The position numbers and the translations under genes were made by a program. The notes below the pieces were generated by a model, which saw only the letters and a program-made list of their open reading frames with translations, did not search any database and was not told the origin of the DNA. 64,000 nucleotides of DNA, from positions 1 through 64,000 of the forward strand of contig NZ_AZRW02000001.1 in assembly GCF_000512695.2 (NCBI RefSeq), given 5' to 3'. Source of the DNA: Pseudomonas sp. QTF5 (lineage in GTDB: Bacteria; Pseudomonadota; Gammaproteobacteria; Pseudomonadales; Pseudomonadaceae). Shown here piece after piece: positions 17,595 through 26,402 of the stretch (its first letter is position 1; every line of letters starts with the position of its first letter).

Positions 17595-19421
17595 ATGAAA
17601 AAGAACGAACAGTGGAACCTGTCCTACTTCGCAATCGCTTTTATCGTGCTGAGCCTGATGCAGATATTCTTTGGCGAGCGCCAGGCGGTGCAGCCCCTCC
17701 CGTACAGCCAATTCCTGCAACTGCTGAACGAGCAAAAAGTCAGTGATTTGCGGATCGACAAGGACCAGATCAGCGGCAAGTTGCAAGAGCCCATCGACGG
17801 ACGCGAGCGGTTCTCCACAGTGCGGGTCGACCCGGCGCTGGCGAGCGAACTGTCCCAGTCGGGCGTCGGTTTTACCGGGACCACCGAAAACACCTTTATG
17901 AACAGTCTGTTGGGCTGGTTGTTGCCGTTTATCCTGCTCATGGTGTTCTGGAATTTTTTGTTTCGGGGGATGGCGGACAAACAAGGCCTGGGCGGGCTGA
18001 TGAATGTCGGCAAGTCCCGGGCCAAGGTGTTTGTCGAACGCGACACCGGAGTGACCTTCGCCGATGTCGCGGGCATCGACGAAGCCAAGGCCGAACTGGT
18101 GGAAATCGTCTCGTTCCTCAAGGACAAGGCCCGATACGCACGCCTGGGCGCGCACATTCCCAAGGGCACCTTGCTGGTCGGCCCGCCGGGCACCGGCAAA
18201 ACCCTGGTGGCCAAAGCTATCGCCGGTGAAGCCGGGGTGCCGTTTTTCTCGATCTCGGGGTCCGAGTTCGTCGAGATGTTTGTCGGCGTCGGTGCGGCCC
18301 GGGTCCGCGACCTGTTCGAACAGGCACGGCAGGCGGCGCCCTGCATCATCTTCATCGATGAACTCGACGCGCTGGGCAAGATGCGCGGCGTCGGTACGCT
18401 GGGTGGCAATGACGAAAAAGAACAGACCCTCAACCAGTTACTGGCCGAGCTGGACGGCTTCGATCCCCGTGAGGGCGTCGTATTGCTGGCCGCGACCAAC
18501 CGGCCGGAGGTTCTCGATCCGGCGTTGTTGCGGGCCGGCCGCTTCGACCGGCAGATTGTGATCGACCGCCCCGATCGCAAAGGGCGGGAGGCAATCCTTA
18601 AGGTTCATCTGCAGAAAATCATCGTGGAGCCAGGGCTCGATGGTGCGCGTATTGCCGAGATCACCACTGGCTTCACCGGCGCCGACCTCGCCAACCTGGT
18701 TAACGAAGCGGCCATCGTCGCCACCCGTCGCGGCGCCGAAGCGGTCAATCTGGACGATTTTACCGCGGCAGTAGAACGCCTCATCGCAGGGCTCGAACGC
18801 AAGAGCAACCTGCTCGATCCCGACGAGCGCCGGGTGGTGGCCTATCACGAAATGGGGCATGCCCTGGCCGCCAGCACGCTGCCGGCGATGGATCCGGTGC
18901 ATAAAGTGTCGATCGTGCCCCGCGCCATCGGCTCGCTCGGCTATACCCTGCAGCGACCGACCGAGGATCATTTCCTGATCAGTTGTCAGACGCTCAAGGA
19001 CCGGATTGTCGTGCTGATGGCCGGGCGCGCCGCCGAGGACCTTGTCTATGGCCAGATCTCCACCGGGGCCGCCGATGATCTGGGCCGCGCGACCGATATC
19101 GCCCGGCAACTGATCACCCGGTTCGGCATGAGCGCCGAACTCGGACAGTCGGTGCTGGAGCGGCAAACCCCAACGTACCTGGGGGATCGCATGGCCACGT
19201 TGGGTGATAAGGACTATTCGGAACAGACCGCCCGGGAAATCGATCTGGCTATTCGCGCCCTGCTCGATGAAGCCTACCAACGGGCCAAGGCATTGCTGGA
19301 AAGTCGGCGAGCCGACCTGGATGAGGGGGCCCGCCTGTTGCTGGAGAAGGAAACCCTCACGCCCGAGGAATTCCCGCCTCTGCTGCCGCTCAAGCCTGCC
19401 CCGGCATTACCGCGACCGTGA
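17595..19421 (+). CDS. ftsH: FtsH-type membrane-bound ATP-dependent zinc protease (accessory copy)
   Basis: The 608-residue protein has two N-terminal membrane segments (about residues 10-26 and 104-124) around a periplasmic domain, then an AAA+ module. Walker A is GPPGTGKT (196-203), Walker B IIFIDE (251-256) and the second region of homology spans about 300-319. The M41 peptidase motif is HEMGH (418-422), with the third zinc ligand in the [11 protein letters not shown] region. It hexamerises in the inner membrane and degrades unfolded or regulatory proteins. Housekeeping FtsH sits beside the rRNA methyltransferase ftsJ; here the neighbours are unrelated and the motif is HEMGH rather than HEAGH. 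This looks like the second, stress-type FtsH known in some Pseudomonas. Confidence 0.93.
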   Translation: MKKNEQWNLSYFAIAFIVLSLMQIFFGERQAVQPLPYSQFLQLLNEQKVSDLRIDKDQISGKLQEPIDGRERFSTVRVDPALASELSQSGVGFTGTTENTFMNSLLGWLLPFILLMVFWNFLFRGMADKQGLGGLMNVGKSRAKVFVERDTGVTFADVAGIDEAKAELVEIVSFLKDKARYARLGAHIPKGTLLVGPPGTGKTLVAKAIAGEAGVPFFSISGSEFVEMFVGVGAARVRDLFEQARQAAPCIIFIDELDALGKMRGVGTLGGNDEKEQTLNQLLAELDGFDPREGVVLLAATNRPEVLDPALLRAGRFDRQIVIDRPDRKGREAILKVHLQKIIVEPGLDGARIAEITTGFTGADLANLVNEAAIVATRRGAEAVNLDDFTAAVERLIAGLERKSNLLDPDERRVVAYHEMGHALAASTLPAMDPVHKVSIVPRAIGSLGYTLQRPTEDHFLISCQTLKDRIVVLMAGRAAEDLVYGQISTGAADDLGRATDIARQLITRFGMSAELGQSVLERQTPTYLGDRMATLGDKDYSEQTAREIDLAIRALLDEAYQRAKALLESRRADLDEGARLLLEKETLTPEEFPPLLPLKPAPALPRP

Positions 19422-19584
19422 CGCCACGAATCCCCTTTCAATGTTTTTCCGACACTGTTCGCCAACAACGCTAGGCTTACAAACAATGTGGTGATTATCG
19501 CCATTTTGCAGGGAGCGCAAAAATGGAAATCATTAACCGTTGGCAAAACCTCTCTCTCAGGATGGCCCAGGGAGGAATGCCGCA

Positions 19585-21405
19585 ATGAAGCTTTCCAATC
19601 ATTACAAATGGTCTGCCTTGGGCGTCATTGCGCTTGCCCTTTTCAGCGTATTGATATTTTTGCTGATCAAATCCTACTCGTACGATACTTCGTCCTACTT
19701 CGAATCGCGCGACTTTGTTCGCCAACTCAAACAGTTCGATGCCACTTGGAACGGGAAGGTTCTGAGAGCAAAAATCGGCATGAACAACAATTTGCTTCTG
19801 GTGGCGCATCCTGAAGCAGAACAGCGATGGGCGCAGCTCGATAGCCTTAACGCCGTCGGCCCGTTTTCGACCCTTTGGCAATCTCGACGGCAGGGTTATC
19901 TGGATGCGGTAGAAAACAAAACCCGGTTGGTTGAACAATTCAAACAGCACAACACCGTGCTGCGAACTTCACTCGATGCCCTGCCTGAGCTGGAAGATGG
20001 CATTCAGGCGCTGCGGGAAGACTTCAACGACAAACCCCCGTTGCTGCATGCTGCGGCGGCCTCACTGGTGTTCGATGTTACGTTGGATACCTTTGAATAC
20101 GCCCTCAATGTCTCCAGCGAAATGGCTGAGGAAATCGCCGAACATCTGAAAAATCTGAATGAATACGTCAATCAACTGCTGCCGGAACAGCGCCCGCCTT
20201 TCACTGCATTTGTAGGCGCTGTGAATGCCATTGTTCGAGAGCAGCCCATCGTCAATGACTTGGTTGATCGCATCAGTGTGATTCCGGTCGCACAGCAACT
20301 GGACAGCATCAATGAGTTATTGAACGAAACACAACGGCGCACCAGCGCGACAGACCGCCAATACCACCTTTACCTGGGCATCTGCGCCGGCATCATGGCG
20401 CTGCTGTTGTTGTACCTGGCCGCCCGCCTGATTCGCAGTTATGCCGTGATCAACAAGATGAACAATGCATTACAGACAGCAAACGAGCGCCTGGAGCAAC
20501 GCGTCGAGGAACGCACCCGCGAACTGCTGGAAGCCGAGCGCGAGTTGGTCGAAGCCGCGCGGATGGCCGGTATGGCAGAGGTCGCCACCAATGTGCTGCA
20601 CAACGTCGGCAATGTGCTGAACAGCGTTAACGTCTCGGCAGATTTGATCACCCGCAAATTGGCGGCCAGTAAAACCCTGGGCCTGGGTAAAGCGGTGAAC
20701 ATGATGAACGAGCATGCCGAAGACCTGGGGCAGTTCATGGCGTGCGATGAAAAAGGCAAACTGCTTCCCATTTACCTCAATCAACTGGTCGACTCCATCG
20801 CGGCCGAGCAATCGAGCATCGTTGACGAACTGGCGCAACTGACCAAAAGCATCGATCACATCAAGGACATCGTAGCCACCCAACAAGCCTATGCCGGTGC
20901 CGCCAGGCTGGTCGAGCCGTTGAACGTCGTCGATCTGTTCGAGGATGCGTTACGCATGAATTCCGGCGCCTTGAGTCGGCACCATGTCGTCGTCACCAAG
21001 GACTACCAGGACACGCCGACCATCATTGGCGACAAACACCGACTGCTGTTGATCCTGATCAACCTGATCAGCAATGCCAAATATGCAATGTCCAAGGTCA
21101 GCGACCGTCAGCGCCACATGACCCTGGGCGTGAAGATTATCGATAACGCAACGCTGCGCCTCAGCGTAGAGGATCAGGGCGAAGGAATTGCTGCCGAGAA
21201 CATGACCCGCATCTTCAATCACGGCTTCACCACGCGCAAGGAAGGTCATGGTTTTGGCTTGCACAGTTGTGCGCTCGCGGCGGTAGAGATGAACGGGCAC
21301 CTGCGCGTCCATAGCGATGGACCCGGCCAGGGAGCGGTTTTCACCTTGGACATACCGCTGGAGACAGCGCATGCATTGCCGGCAGCCGGAATGTCAGTTA
21401 GTTAA
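19585..21405 (+). CDS. Sensor histidine kinase with large helical periplasmic domain (DAHL-like)
   Basis: A 606-residue protein. One membrane helix near residues 10-30 is followed by a roughly 240-residue all-helical sensor region (QFDATWNGKVLRAKIGMNNN resembles the DAHL domain), a second membrane helix (GICAGIMALLLLYLAARLIR) and a coiled coil. The kinase H-box is NVLHNVGNVLNSV. The ATPase domain shows N-box LINLISNAKYAMS, G1 DQGEGI and G2 GHGFGLH. No response regulator adjoins it, so the partner is elsewhere. GGAGG lies upstream of the ATG at 19585; an earlier reading adds 15 residues without support. Its last codons and stop lie inside a repeat motif. Confidence 0.9.
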   Translation: MKLSNHYKWSALGVIALALFSVLIFLLIKSYSYDTSSYFESRDFVRQLKQFDATWNGKVLRAKIGMNNNLLLVAHPEAEQRWAQLDSLNAVGPFSTLWQSRRQGYLDAVENKTRLVEQFKQHNTVLRTSLDALPELEDGIQALREDFNDKPPLLHAAAASLVFDVTLDTFEYALNVSSEMAEEIAEHLKNLNEYVNQLLPEQRPPFTAFVGAVNAIVREQPIVNDLVDRISVIPVAQQLDSINELLNETQRRTSATDRQYHLYLGICAGIMALLLLYLAARLIRSYAVINKMNNALQTANERLEQRVEERTRELLEAERELVEAARMAGMAEVATNVLHNVGNVLNSVNVSADLITRKLAASKTLGLGKAVNMMNEHAEDLGQFMACDEKGKLLPIYLNQLVDSIAAEQSSIVDELAQLTKSIDHIKDIVATQQAYAGAARLVEPLNVVDLFEDALRMNSGALSRHHVVVTKDYQDTPTIIGDKHRLLLILINLISNAKYAMSKVSDRQRHMTLGVKIIDNATLRLSVEDQGEGIAAENMTRIFNHGFTTRKEGHGFGLHSCALAAVEMNGHLRVHSDGPGQGAVFTLDIPLETAHALPAAGMSVS

Positions 21406-21535
21406 GTCGCAAAACCTGTGGGAGCGGGCTTGCTCGCGAAGAGGGCGTGTCAGTCGATATTAATGTTGCCTGACACACCGCCTTCGCGAGCAAGCCCGCT
21501 CCCACAGGGATTGTGGTTTTACTCACTGGCATTAG
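21393..21535. repeat. REP doublet with outer motif overlapping a gene end
   Basis: A REP pair (about 21415-21510) lies between GTCAGTTAGTTAA, which encodes the last residues and stop of the histidine kinase, and ACTCACTGGCATTAG. The outer motif is the same as at 17402-17542, slightly degenerate. Confidence 0.8.
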
Positions 21536-21554
21536 TCGCCCCGCCAAAATACGA

Positions 21555-22499
21555 CTAACCAATCAGAGCCATCAACTGTTGCCGCTGCGCATCCGTCAGC
21601 ATCGGGCCGAAACCTGCACCGGCGTTTTCCGCCATGTAGCGCGGGTTGCTCGTGCCGGGGATGACACAGGTCACCGCCGGATGAGCCAGCAGGAACTTGA
21701 GCGCCAGTTGCGCCCAGCTATTGACCCCCACTTGCGCAGCCCATCCCGGCAGCGGTTTGCCTTTCAATCGAGCCAGCAAACCACCGCCGCCGAAAGGCCG
21801 ATTGCAGATCACCGCCACACCGCGTTCGCGACACAGCGGCAGGATTCGTTTCTCGACGCCGCGGTCGTCCAGGGCGTAGTTGATCTGTAAAAAGTCCAGC
21901 GGCTCGGCTTTCAACACGGCCTCCACTTCGTCGTAGGCCGACGCGGTGTAATGGGTGATGCCGATGTAGCGGATGCGCCCTTCTGCCTTCCATTGGCGCA
22001 GGGTCGGCAGGTGGGTTTTCCAGTCCAGCAGGTTGTGAATCTGCATCAGATCGATACGGTCGGTCTGCAACAGCTTGAACGACTGCTCCATCTGCGCGAT
22101 GCCTTCTTCGCGACCCTGGGTCCAGACCTTGGTGGCCAGAAAGGCCGGCGAGCGCGGCCGATGAATCGACAGCAGTTCACCGGTGGTCTGCTCGGCGCGA
22201 CCGTACATGGGCGAGCTGTCGATCACCGTGCCGCCCTTCTCGAACAACGCGATGAGCACGGCGGGCAGTTGCTTGTAGGCCGCGTCGGAAGGCGCGACAT
22301 CAAAGCCGCGATACGTGCCCAACCCGACCATGGGTAACGGCTCGTTGCTGGAAGGAATGGCTCGGGTCAGCATGTTCTTGCCTCCTGTTTCCGTCGACGG
22401 CGCCGATGCGGCAAAGGCCGGATCGAAGGTGAAGACCGCCGAAACACCGGCAGCCAGCGTGAGTAGTTTTCTACGCGTGAAGACAGCAGGATCGGTCAT
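21555..22499 (-). CDS. Tat-exported aldo-keto reductase
   Basis: The 314-residue protein starts with a twin-arginine signal (TRRKLLTLAAGVSAVFTF), so it probably folds in the cytoplasm with NADP and is then exported. The TIM-barrel AKR follows: MVGLGTYRGFD, GTVIDSSPMYGRAE (catalytic Asp and Tyr), ATKVW (Lys) and MQIHNLLDW (His), the full D-Y-K-H tetrad. C-terminal VIPGTSNPRYMAENAGAG is the cofactor phosphate-binding region. Its ATG overlaps the stop of the upstream transporter (ATGA), so the two are translationally coupled. Substrate unknown. Confidence 0.88.
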   Translation of the reverse strand: MTDPAVFTRRKLLTLAAGVSAVFTFDPAFAASAPSTETGGKNMLTRAIPSSNEPLPMVGLGTYRGFDVAPSDAAYKQLPAVLIALFEKGGTVIDSSPMYGRAEQTTGELLSIHRPRSPAFLATKVWTQGREEGIAQMEQSFKLLQTDRIDLMQIHNLLDWKTHLPTLRQWKAEGRIRYIGITHYTASAYDEVEAVLKAEPLDFLQINYALDDRGVEKRILPLCRERGVAVICNRPFGGGGLLARLKGKPLPGWAAQVGVNSWAQLALKFLLAHPAVTCVIPGTSNPRYMAENAGAGFGPMLTDAQRQQLMALIG

Positions 22500-23779
22500 G
22501 GAATTCCCCCTGACTGTTCATTCATGGTCGCCCTTTGTTCTTGTCGTCTGGCCAGCCACAGACATAACCAGCCCCACAGCCCGGCAAACGGCACGATCAC
22601 CACCGCCACCAGACCAAACCCCGCGCCCAGTACCGTCAACCCGGCGGAGAGCCAGCCACTGGCGGCATCGCCGCCGCGATACACCAGGGTTTCGATCACA
22701 TTCTTGGCCTTGTACTTTTCCTCGCGGCTCACCACCGTCCACAGCACTTCTCGCGCCGGGCGCACGATGGCGAACTCGACGGCGCGGCGCAGCCCTTGCG
22801 CCAGCGCGACGGTTGCAGGCTCGGGCGCCAGGGCCATGGCGCTAAACGCCACAATCGTCGCCAACGGCAATGCCACCAGCGCCCCGCCGATACCGATCAG
22901 GCGGATCAACGGTGCGGTCAGCAGCAGTTGAAATAGCAACGTCAGCGCCGACACGATCAAATCGACGATGGCGAAGAATTGCGTCCTGCTGGCCACATCA
23001 GCATAGCTGCCAGCGACAATCCGTCCCTGTTCGAAATACAGCAAGGTCGCGGCACTGGTGTGCAACAACATGAACAGCACCAGCCCCATCAGATAGCGCG
23101 AGCGCAGGATCAGTGTGATCCCGGCCAGCATGCTGCCGCCCATGCGCCGCTCATCCAGCCAGCGGCTGCCAGACTGCGACGCTGTGCGCGACAACAGCGC
23201 CCGATAGCAGCGCACCGCACATTCCAGCAGCACAGCCGCCGCGACGGTCAATGCCAGCGGCCCAAGACGGGTGGCCATGGTCGCGGCCAGCAACGGCCCG
23301 ATGAACGTGCCCAGGGTGCCACCCGCCGCAATGAAACCGAACAGCCGCCGCCCTTGTTCACTGGAAAAGCGGTCGACCAGCACGCTCCAGAAAATCGAAA
23401 CGATGAACAGGTTGTAGATGCTGATCCAGACGAAAAAAACTCGCCCCACTGTCACCGGCGCAATGCGCTGAGCGATCAACACGCCAAACACCAGCATCGA
23501 CAAGGCGATCAAGCGATAGATCAACGGCACGAAGCGCATGGCAGGCAGCCGCGAAACCAGCGCGCCAAACAGCGGCACCATCACCAGCATCACCACGAAA
23601 GTGGCGGTGAACAGCCACTGCAACTTGTCGGCACCGCCCTCAAGACCCAAGGCATCGCGCAAGGGTCGCACCAGGTAATAACTGGCGAGCACGCAGAAAT
23701 GGAAGGCGAAACCCAACATCAGGGCCGTTCGTTCGGATGGCAGAACCTTGACCCATTTCAGCGCGTCGGTGGCCGTCAC
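22496..23779 (-). CDS. Twelve-helix MFS-like / NTP-exchange-type transporter
   Basis: A 427-residue hydrophobic protein. FHFCVLASYYLVRPLRDALG near the start resembles the SYYxLRPxRD signature of MFS proteins related to ATP/ADP exchangers. About twelve helices follow, with basic loops (SRWLDERRMGG) in the middle. The start is uncertain: GTG 23779 gives TATDALKWVKVLPSERTALM. It overlaps the TGA of a 14-codon frame (ATG 23819) that has a much better ribosome site, GAGAGGT. Either the short frame is a coupling leader, or one base is missing and MVRSSYLEAAGAAP is the true N-terminus. It forms an operon with the aldo-keto reductase through an ATGA overlap. Confidence 0.75.
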   Translation of the reverse strand: MTATDALKWVKVLPSERTALMLGFAFHFCVLASYYLVRPLRDALGLEGGADKLQWLFTATFVVMLVMVPLFGALVSRLPAMRFVPLIYRLIALSMLVFGVLIAQRIAPVTVGRVFFVWISIYNLFIVSIFWSVLVDRFSSEQGRRLFGFIAAGGTLGTFIGPLLAATMATRLGPLALTVAAAVLLECAVRCYRALLSRTASQSGSRWLDERRMGGSMLAGITLILRSRYLMGLVLFMLLHTSAATLLYFEQGRIVAGSYADVASRTQFFAIVDLIVSALTLLFQLLLTAPLIRLIGIGGALVALPLATIVAFSAMALAPEPATVALAQGLRRAVEFAIVRPAREVLWTVVSREEKYKAKNVIETLVYRGGDAASGWLSAGLTVLGAGFGLVAVVIVPFAGLWGWLCLWLARRQEQRATMNEQSGGIP

Positions 23780-23913
23780 GGCGCAGCGCCCGCAGCTTCC
23801 AGGTACGAACTTCGAACCATGGGCACCTCTCCTGTACAGCTGAAATTGCTGAACTACACTCTTGCAACACTCAAGCAATAGCTGTCTTAAGGCCCAAAAC
23901 AGTCAATGTCGTC

Positions 23914-23959
23914 TAATGCCCAGTCATGTGGGAGCGGCTCCTTAACTGACCAGTATTAG
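23914..23959. repeat. Collapsed REP element within outer inverted repeat
   Basis: TAATGCCCAGTC, then a truncated REP (ATGTGGGAGCGGCTCC), then TTAACTGACCAGTATTAG. The whole lies immediately before the hydrolase gene at 23963 and must affect its 5' untranslated region. Confidence 0.6.
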
Positions 23960-23962
23960 TCC

Positions 23963-24751
23963 ATGTCGCCCACTAAAGTTAGTCGAATGTCGCGAACCCT
24001 GATGTCTCTCTTCGTATTCGTTGCCGTTGCGTACCTGGTGCTCTGCGCAGCGCTGTTCGTGTTTCAACGCGCCCTCATTTACTACCCGCAACCACGCGCT
24101 ATGGACGCGCCCGAAACACTGCTGACGCTGCAAGTCGCCGATGCGCAGGTGCTGGTGACTGTCAGACCGCACGCCGGTCCGAAGGCGTTGATCTACTTTG
24201 GCGGCAATGCCGAGGACGTTTCCCGTAATCTGCCCGGCTTCTCGCAGGCCTTTGCGGATCATGCGATCTACTTGCTGCATTACCGAGGCTACGGTGGCAG
24301 TTCCGGGTCGCCGTCCGAGGAAGCGATTCAGCGCGATGCGATGACCTTGTTCGACATGGTCTACAACACCCATCCCACTATCGCCGTGGTCGGGCGCAGC
24401 CTGGGCTCGGGCGTCGCCGTACGCCTCGCCAGCCAGCGCCCGGCTTCGCGGCTGATTCTGATCACGCCCTACAACAGCCTTGAAGACCTCGCCGCCCGCC
24501 AGTTCCGCTGGTTCCCGGTAAAGTGGCTGCTTCAGGACAGGTTCGAATCCTGGAGATACGCGTCTCATATCACCATGCCGACACTGTTGATCGCGGCCGA
24601 ACACGACGAAGTCATACCGCGCTCAAGCACGGAAAAGCTCTACACGAATTTTGCCAAGGGCGTGGCCACGCTGCAGGTGATACCGGGCACGGGCCACAAC
24701 TCGATATCCGAGAGCCCGCAGTACCTCAAGCTTCTTGGTTCCGCGTTGTGA
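23963..24751 (+). CDS. Membrane-anchored alpha/beta hydrolase
   Basis: The 262-residue protein has one N-terminal membrane helix (LMSLFVFVAVAYLVLCAALF) and a periplasmic or cytoplasmic-face hydrolase domain. GRSLGSG is the nucleophile elbow with catalytic Ser, EHDEVIP carries the Asp and GTGHNSI the His. IYFGGNAEDV is the oxyanion strand and HYRGYGGSSGSPSE the cap-proximal loop typical of the BEM46/YfhR group. The natural ester or amide substrate is unknown. The start could be 23963 or the ATG at 23987; neither has a good ribosome site. It converges with the DUF6644-type gene, with two bases between. Confidence 0.85.
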   Translation: MSPTKVSRMSRTLMSLFVFVAVAYLVLCAALFVFQRALIYYPQPRAMDAPETLLTLQVADAQVLVTVRPHAGPKALIYFGGNAEDVSRNLPGFSQAFADHAIYLLHYRGYGGSSGSPSEEAIQRDAMTLFDMVYNTHPTIAVVGRSLGSGVAVRLASQRPASRLILITPYNSLEDLAARQFRWFPVKWLLQDRFESWRYASHITMPTLLIAAEHDEVIPRSSTEKLYTNFAKGVATLQVIPGTGHNSISESPQYLKLLGSAL

Positions 24752-24753
24752 AG

Positions 24754-25266
24754 TCAGGTGTAAGCCAACAGTCGGCCGCACAGCACCACAGTGACCCATA
24801 ACCCTATCGAGAGCACTGCCTGCATTTTGGCCATTGCAGGTGCCGCGATGTCTGTATTCCACCGGCCGACTGAACGGTAAACACCGACGTGAAAAAGGCC
24901 TGCGTTGATGCCCGCCGTAGCGATCAGGCACAGCTTTAAAATGAAAATATTGTTGGTGGCGAAGTCATGGGGATGGGCTGTAAACATCATCAGACCAGCC
25001 GGTACGATCAATACCAGGGCAGCGACGGACCATCTCAGCAAATGGCGAGCCAGCGCCGTCACCGGAATATCTTTTGATAGGCCCAGCACCCGCAGATCGA
25101 ACATGAAAACCGAGCCGACAAGCACCACGAAGCCAATGATATGAACCACCTCGACTACCGGGTACAGCCACAACTCGCTGCGCATGGCCAGCCCAAGTCG
25201 CGAATCATCCAGCCAGTCCAGCCAGCTATCCGGACCTGTCCCCGCGCGGGCACTTGTGGTGTCCAT
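24754..25266 (-). CDS. DUF6644-like polytopic membrane protein
   Basis: The 170-residue protein has four or five membrane helices: LWLYPVVEVVHIIGFVVLVG, LRWSVAALVLIVPAGLMMFT, IFILKLCLIATAGINAGLFH and AVLSIGLWVTVVLCGRLLAY. Histidines lie at helix ends (VEVVHIIG, TAHPHDF, LFHVGVY). It matches the small family usually found beside DUF6152 proteins, as here. Its ATG overlaps the upstream stop by one base (TGATG), so translation is coupled. The layout recalls the CopD membrane partner of CopC, but no biochemical role is established. Confidence 0.7.
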   Translation of the reverse strand: MDTTSARAGTGPDSWLDWLDDSRLGLAMRSELWLYPVVEVVHIIGFVVLVGSVFMFDLRVLGLSKDIPVTALARHLLRWSVAALVLIVPAGLMMFTAHPHDFATNNIFILKLCLIATAGINAGLFHVGVYRSVGRWNTDIAAPAMAKMQAVLSIGLWVTVVLCGRLLAYT

Positions 25267-25616
25267 CAGCGCAACTCGGTGGTTTTATCGCCGATGGTGA
25301 TGCGTTCGGCTCGCAGTTCTTCGGGTTTGTTTCGATTCGGATAGCCGACCACGGTAACCGTCGTACCGACATTCAGCATGTCCTTCGACAGCCCACGGTT
25401 CTCCATGCGCGATGGCGGTGCCAGAACGATGATCCACGTCTTGTCGGCGGTTTTGAGACGCAAGAACCCGTGCGGATGGGAATAACCGGATTCCTCGATG
25501 GTTCCGTTCAGCTGCATGGACTTGCTGGAGTCGTATTCACTCCAGCCGTGATGAGCGAACGCCGCAGTGGCCACCAGTAGCGATGACAGTCCAATGCTCT
25601 TGAGCAAGGCTTTCAT
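25266..25616 (-). CDS. DUF6152-family exported protein with His-His mature N-terminus
   Basis: A 116-residue protein. The signal peptide MKALLKSIGLSSLLVATAAFA should be cut before HHGWSEYDSSK. The rest is a small beta-rich domain: QLNGTIEESGYSHPHGFLRL, TWIIVLAPPSRMENRGLSKD and GTTVTVVGYPNRNKPEELRA. Family members keep the His-His start and the xPH motif. AGGAGG lies just before the ATG, giving a firm start. It is the first gene of a two-gene operon with the membrane protein at 24754-25266. The function is unproven; copper handling is my inference from the N-terminal histidines. Confidence 0.8.
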   Translation of the reverse strand: MKALLKSIGLSSLLVATAAFAHHGWSEYDSSKSMQLNGTIEESGYSHPHGFLRLKTADKTWIIVLAPPSRMENRGLSKDMLNVGTTVTVVGYPNRNKPEELRAERITIGDKTTELR

Positions 25617-25686
25617 GATGCGGTCCTCCTGTTGCAGACATTGATTAACATCAGTCATGCGAGAACAGCGTAGCCCGAACGATCGA

Positions 25687-26004
25687 TCAATCGCCGTCGC
25701 ATTTGACCTCTTTCTTGTACTCATCCCGCTTGGCTTCGATCTTGATCTTGCAGCCACGCTCCCGGTACTCGTCTTTCCACTCTCCACTACGCCAATTGGC
25801 GCCGCGACCATTCGGGCATTTGATCTCTTCCTTGTACTCATCGTTTTTGGATTCGATCTTTACCTTGCATGGCCCGTCCCAGTATTCGTCCTTCCACTCG
25901 CCCCCCTCGCGCCCGCCCCGCCAGTGATCCGCTGACGCCGGCGTCAAGATGACTGAGCTCATCACAGCCACCATCCACATGCCCAGCATGGATCTCGCGC
26001 TCAT
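25687..26004 (-). CDS. Small exported protein with two internal repeats
   Basis: The 105-residue protein has a signal peptide (MWMVAVMSSVILTPASA) and then two tandem copies of a roughly 32-residue unit. Unit 1 begins GEWKDEYWDGPCKVKIESKN and ends EEIKC; unit 2 begins GEWKDEYRERGCKIKIEAKR and ends KEVKC. Each unit has exactly two Cys and a very high Lys/Glu/Asp content, suggesting one disulfide per unit. I recognise no functional family beyond similar short exported pseudomonad proteins. It lies on the same strand as, and 70 bases upstream of, the DUF6152 gene. Confidence 0.75.
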   Translation of the reverse strand: MSARSMLGMWMVAVMSSVILTPASADHWRGGREGGEWKDEYWDGPCKVKIESKNDEYKEEIKCPNGRGANWRSGEWKDEYRERGCKIKIEAKRDEYKKEVKCDGD

Positions 26005-26264
26005 TTCACTTCCTCTGCAATTAAAGACTATGCGACAGGCCAGGCTTTCCCACAGCCCACCGTATCAGCGCCCTGATCGTAACGGTGGGCCTGCAGGTGA
26101 TACGACAACGATCTGCGGCAGCTTTCTCCTTGAGCGAGACAAAAGGCTGGTCGGGCTGAAACCGGCTCGCGGTAGAAAGGATGTGTAGCCTGAGTGAGTA
26201 TCTGGAGATGTCGATTAAACAGTGCTTGTTTACCGGTCTTACTGTGGGTTTTGTAGTGGATGGG

Positions 26265-26374
26265 CCGGCCTCTTCGCGAGCAAGCCCGCTCCCACAGGGG
26301 ATCTGCTGTGAACCCATTTTTTGCGATCGCCGCAGATTAAATGTGGGAGCGGGCTTGCTCGCGAAGAGGCCCGC
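26265..26374. repeat. REP doublet, outward orientation
   Basis: CTCTTCGCGAGCAAGCCCGC at the left and GCGGGCTTGCTCGCGAAGAG at the right: the order of the two units is the reverse of the other doublets in the window. About 45 unrelated bases lie between. Confidence 0.85.
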
Positions 26375-26402
26375 AAGAACACCCTCAAACATAACCACTG
26401 AT

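Noticed and set aside
22979..23881. 300-codon plus-strand frame opposite the MFS-like gene
   Set aside because: Arg/Gln/His-rich antisense text without motifs; the minus strand has proper membrane helices.
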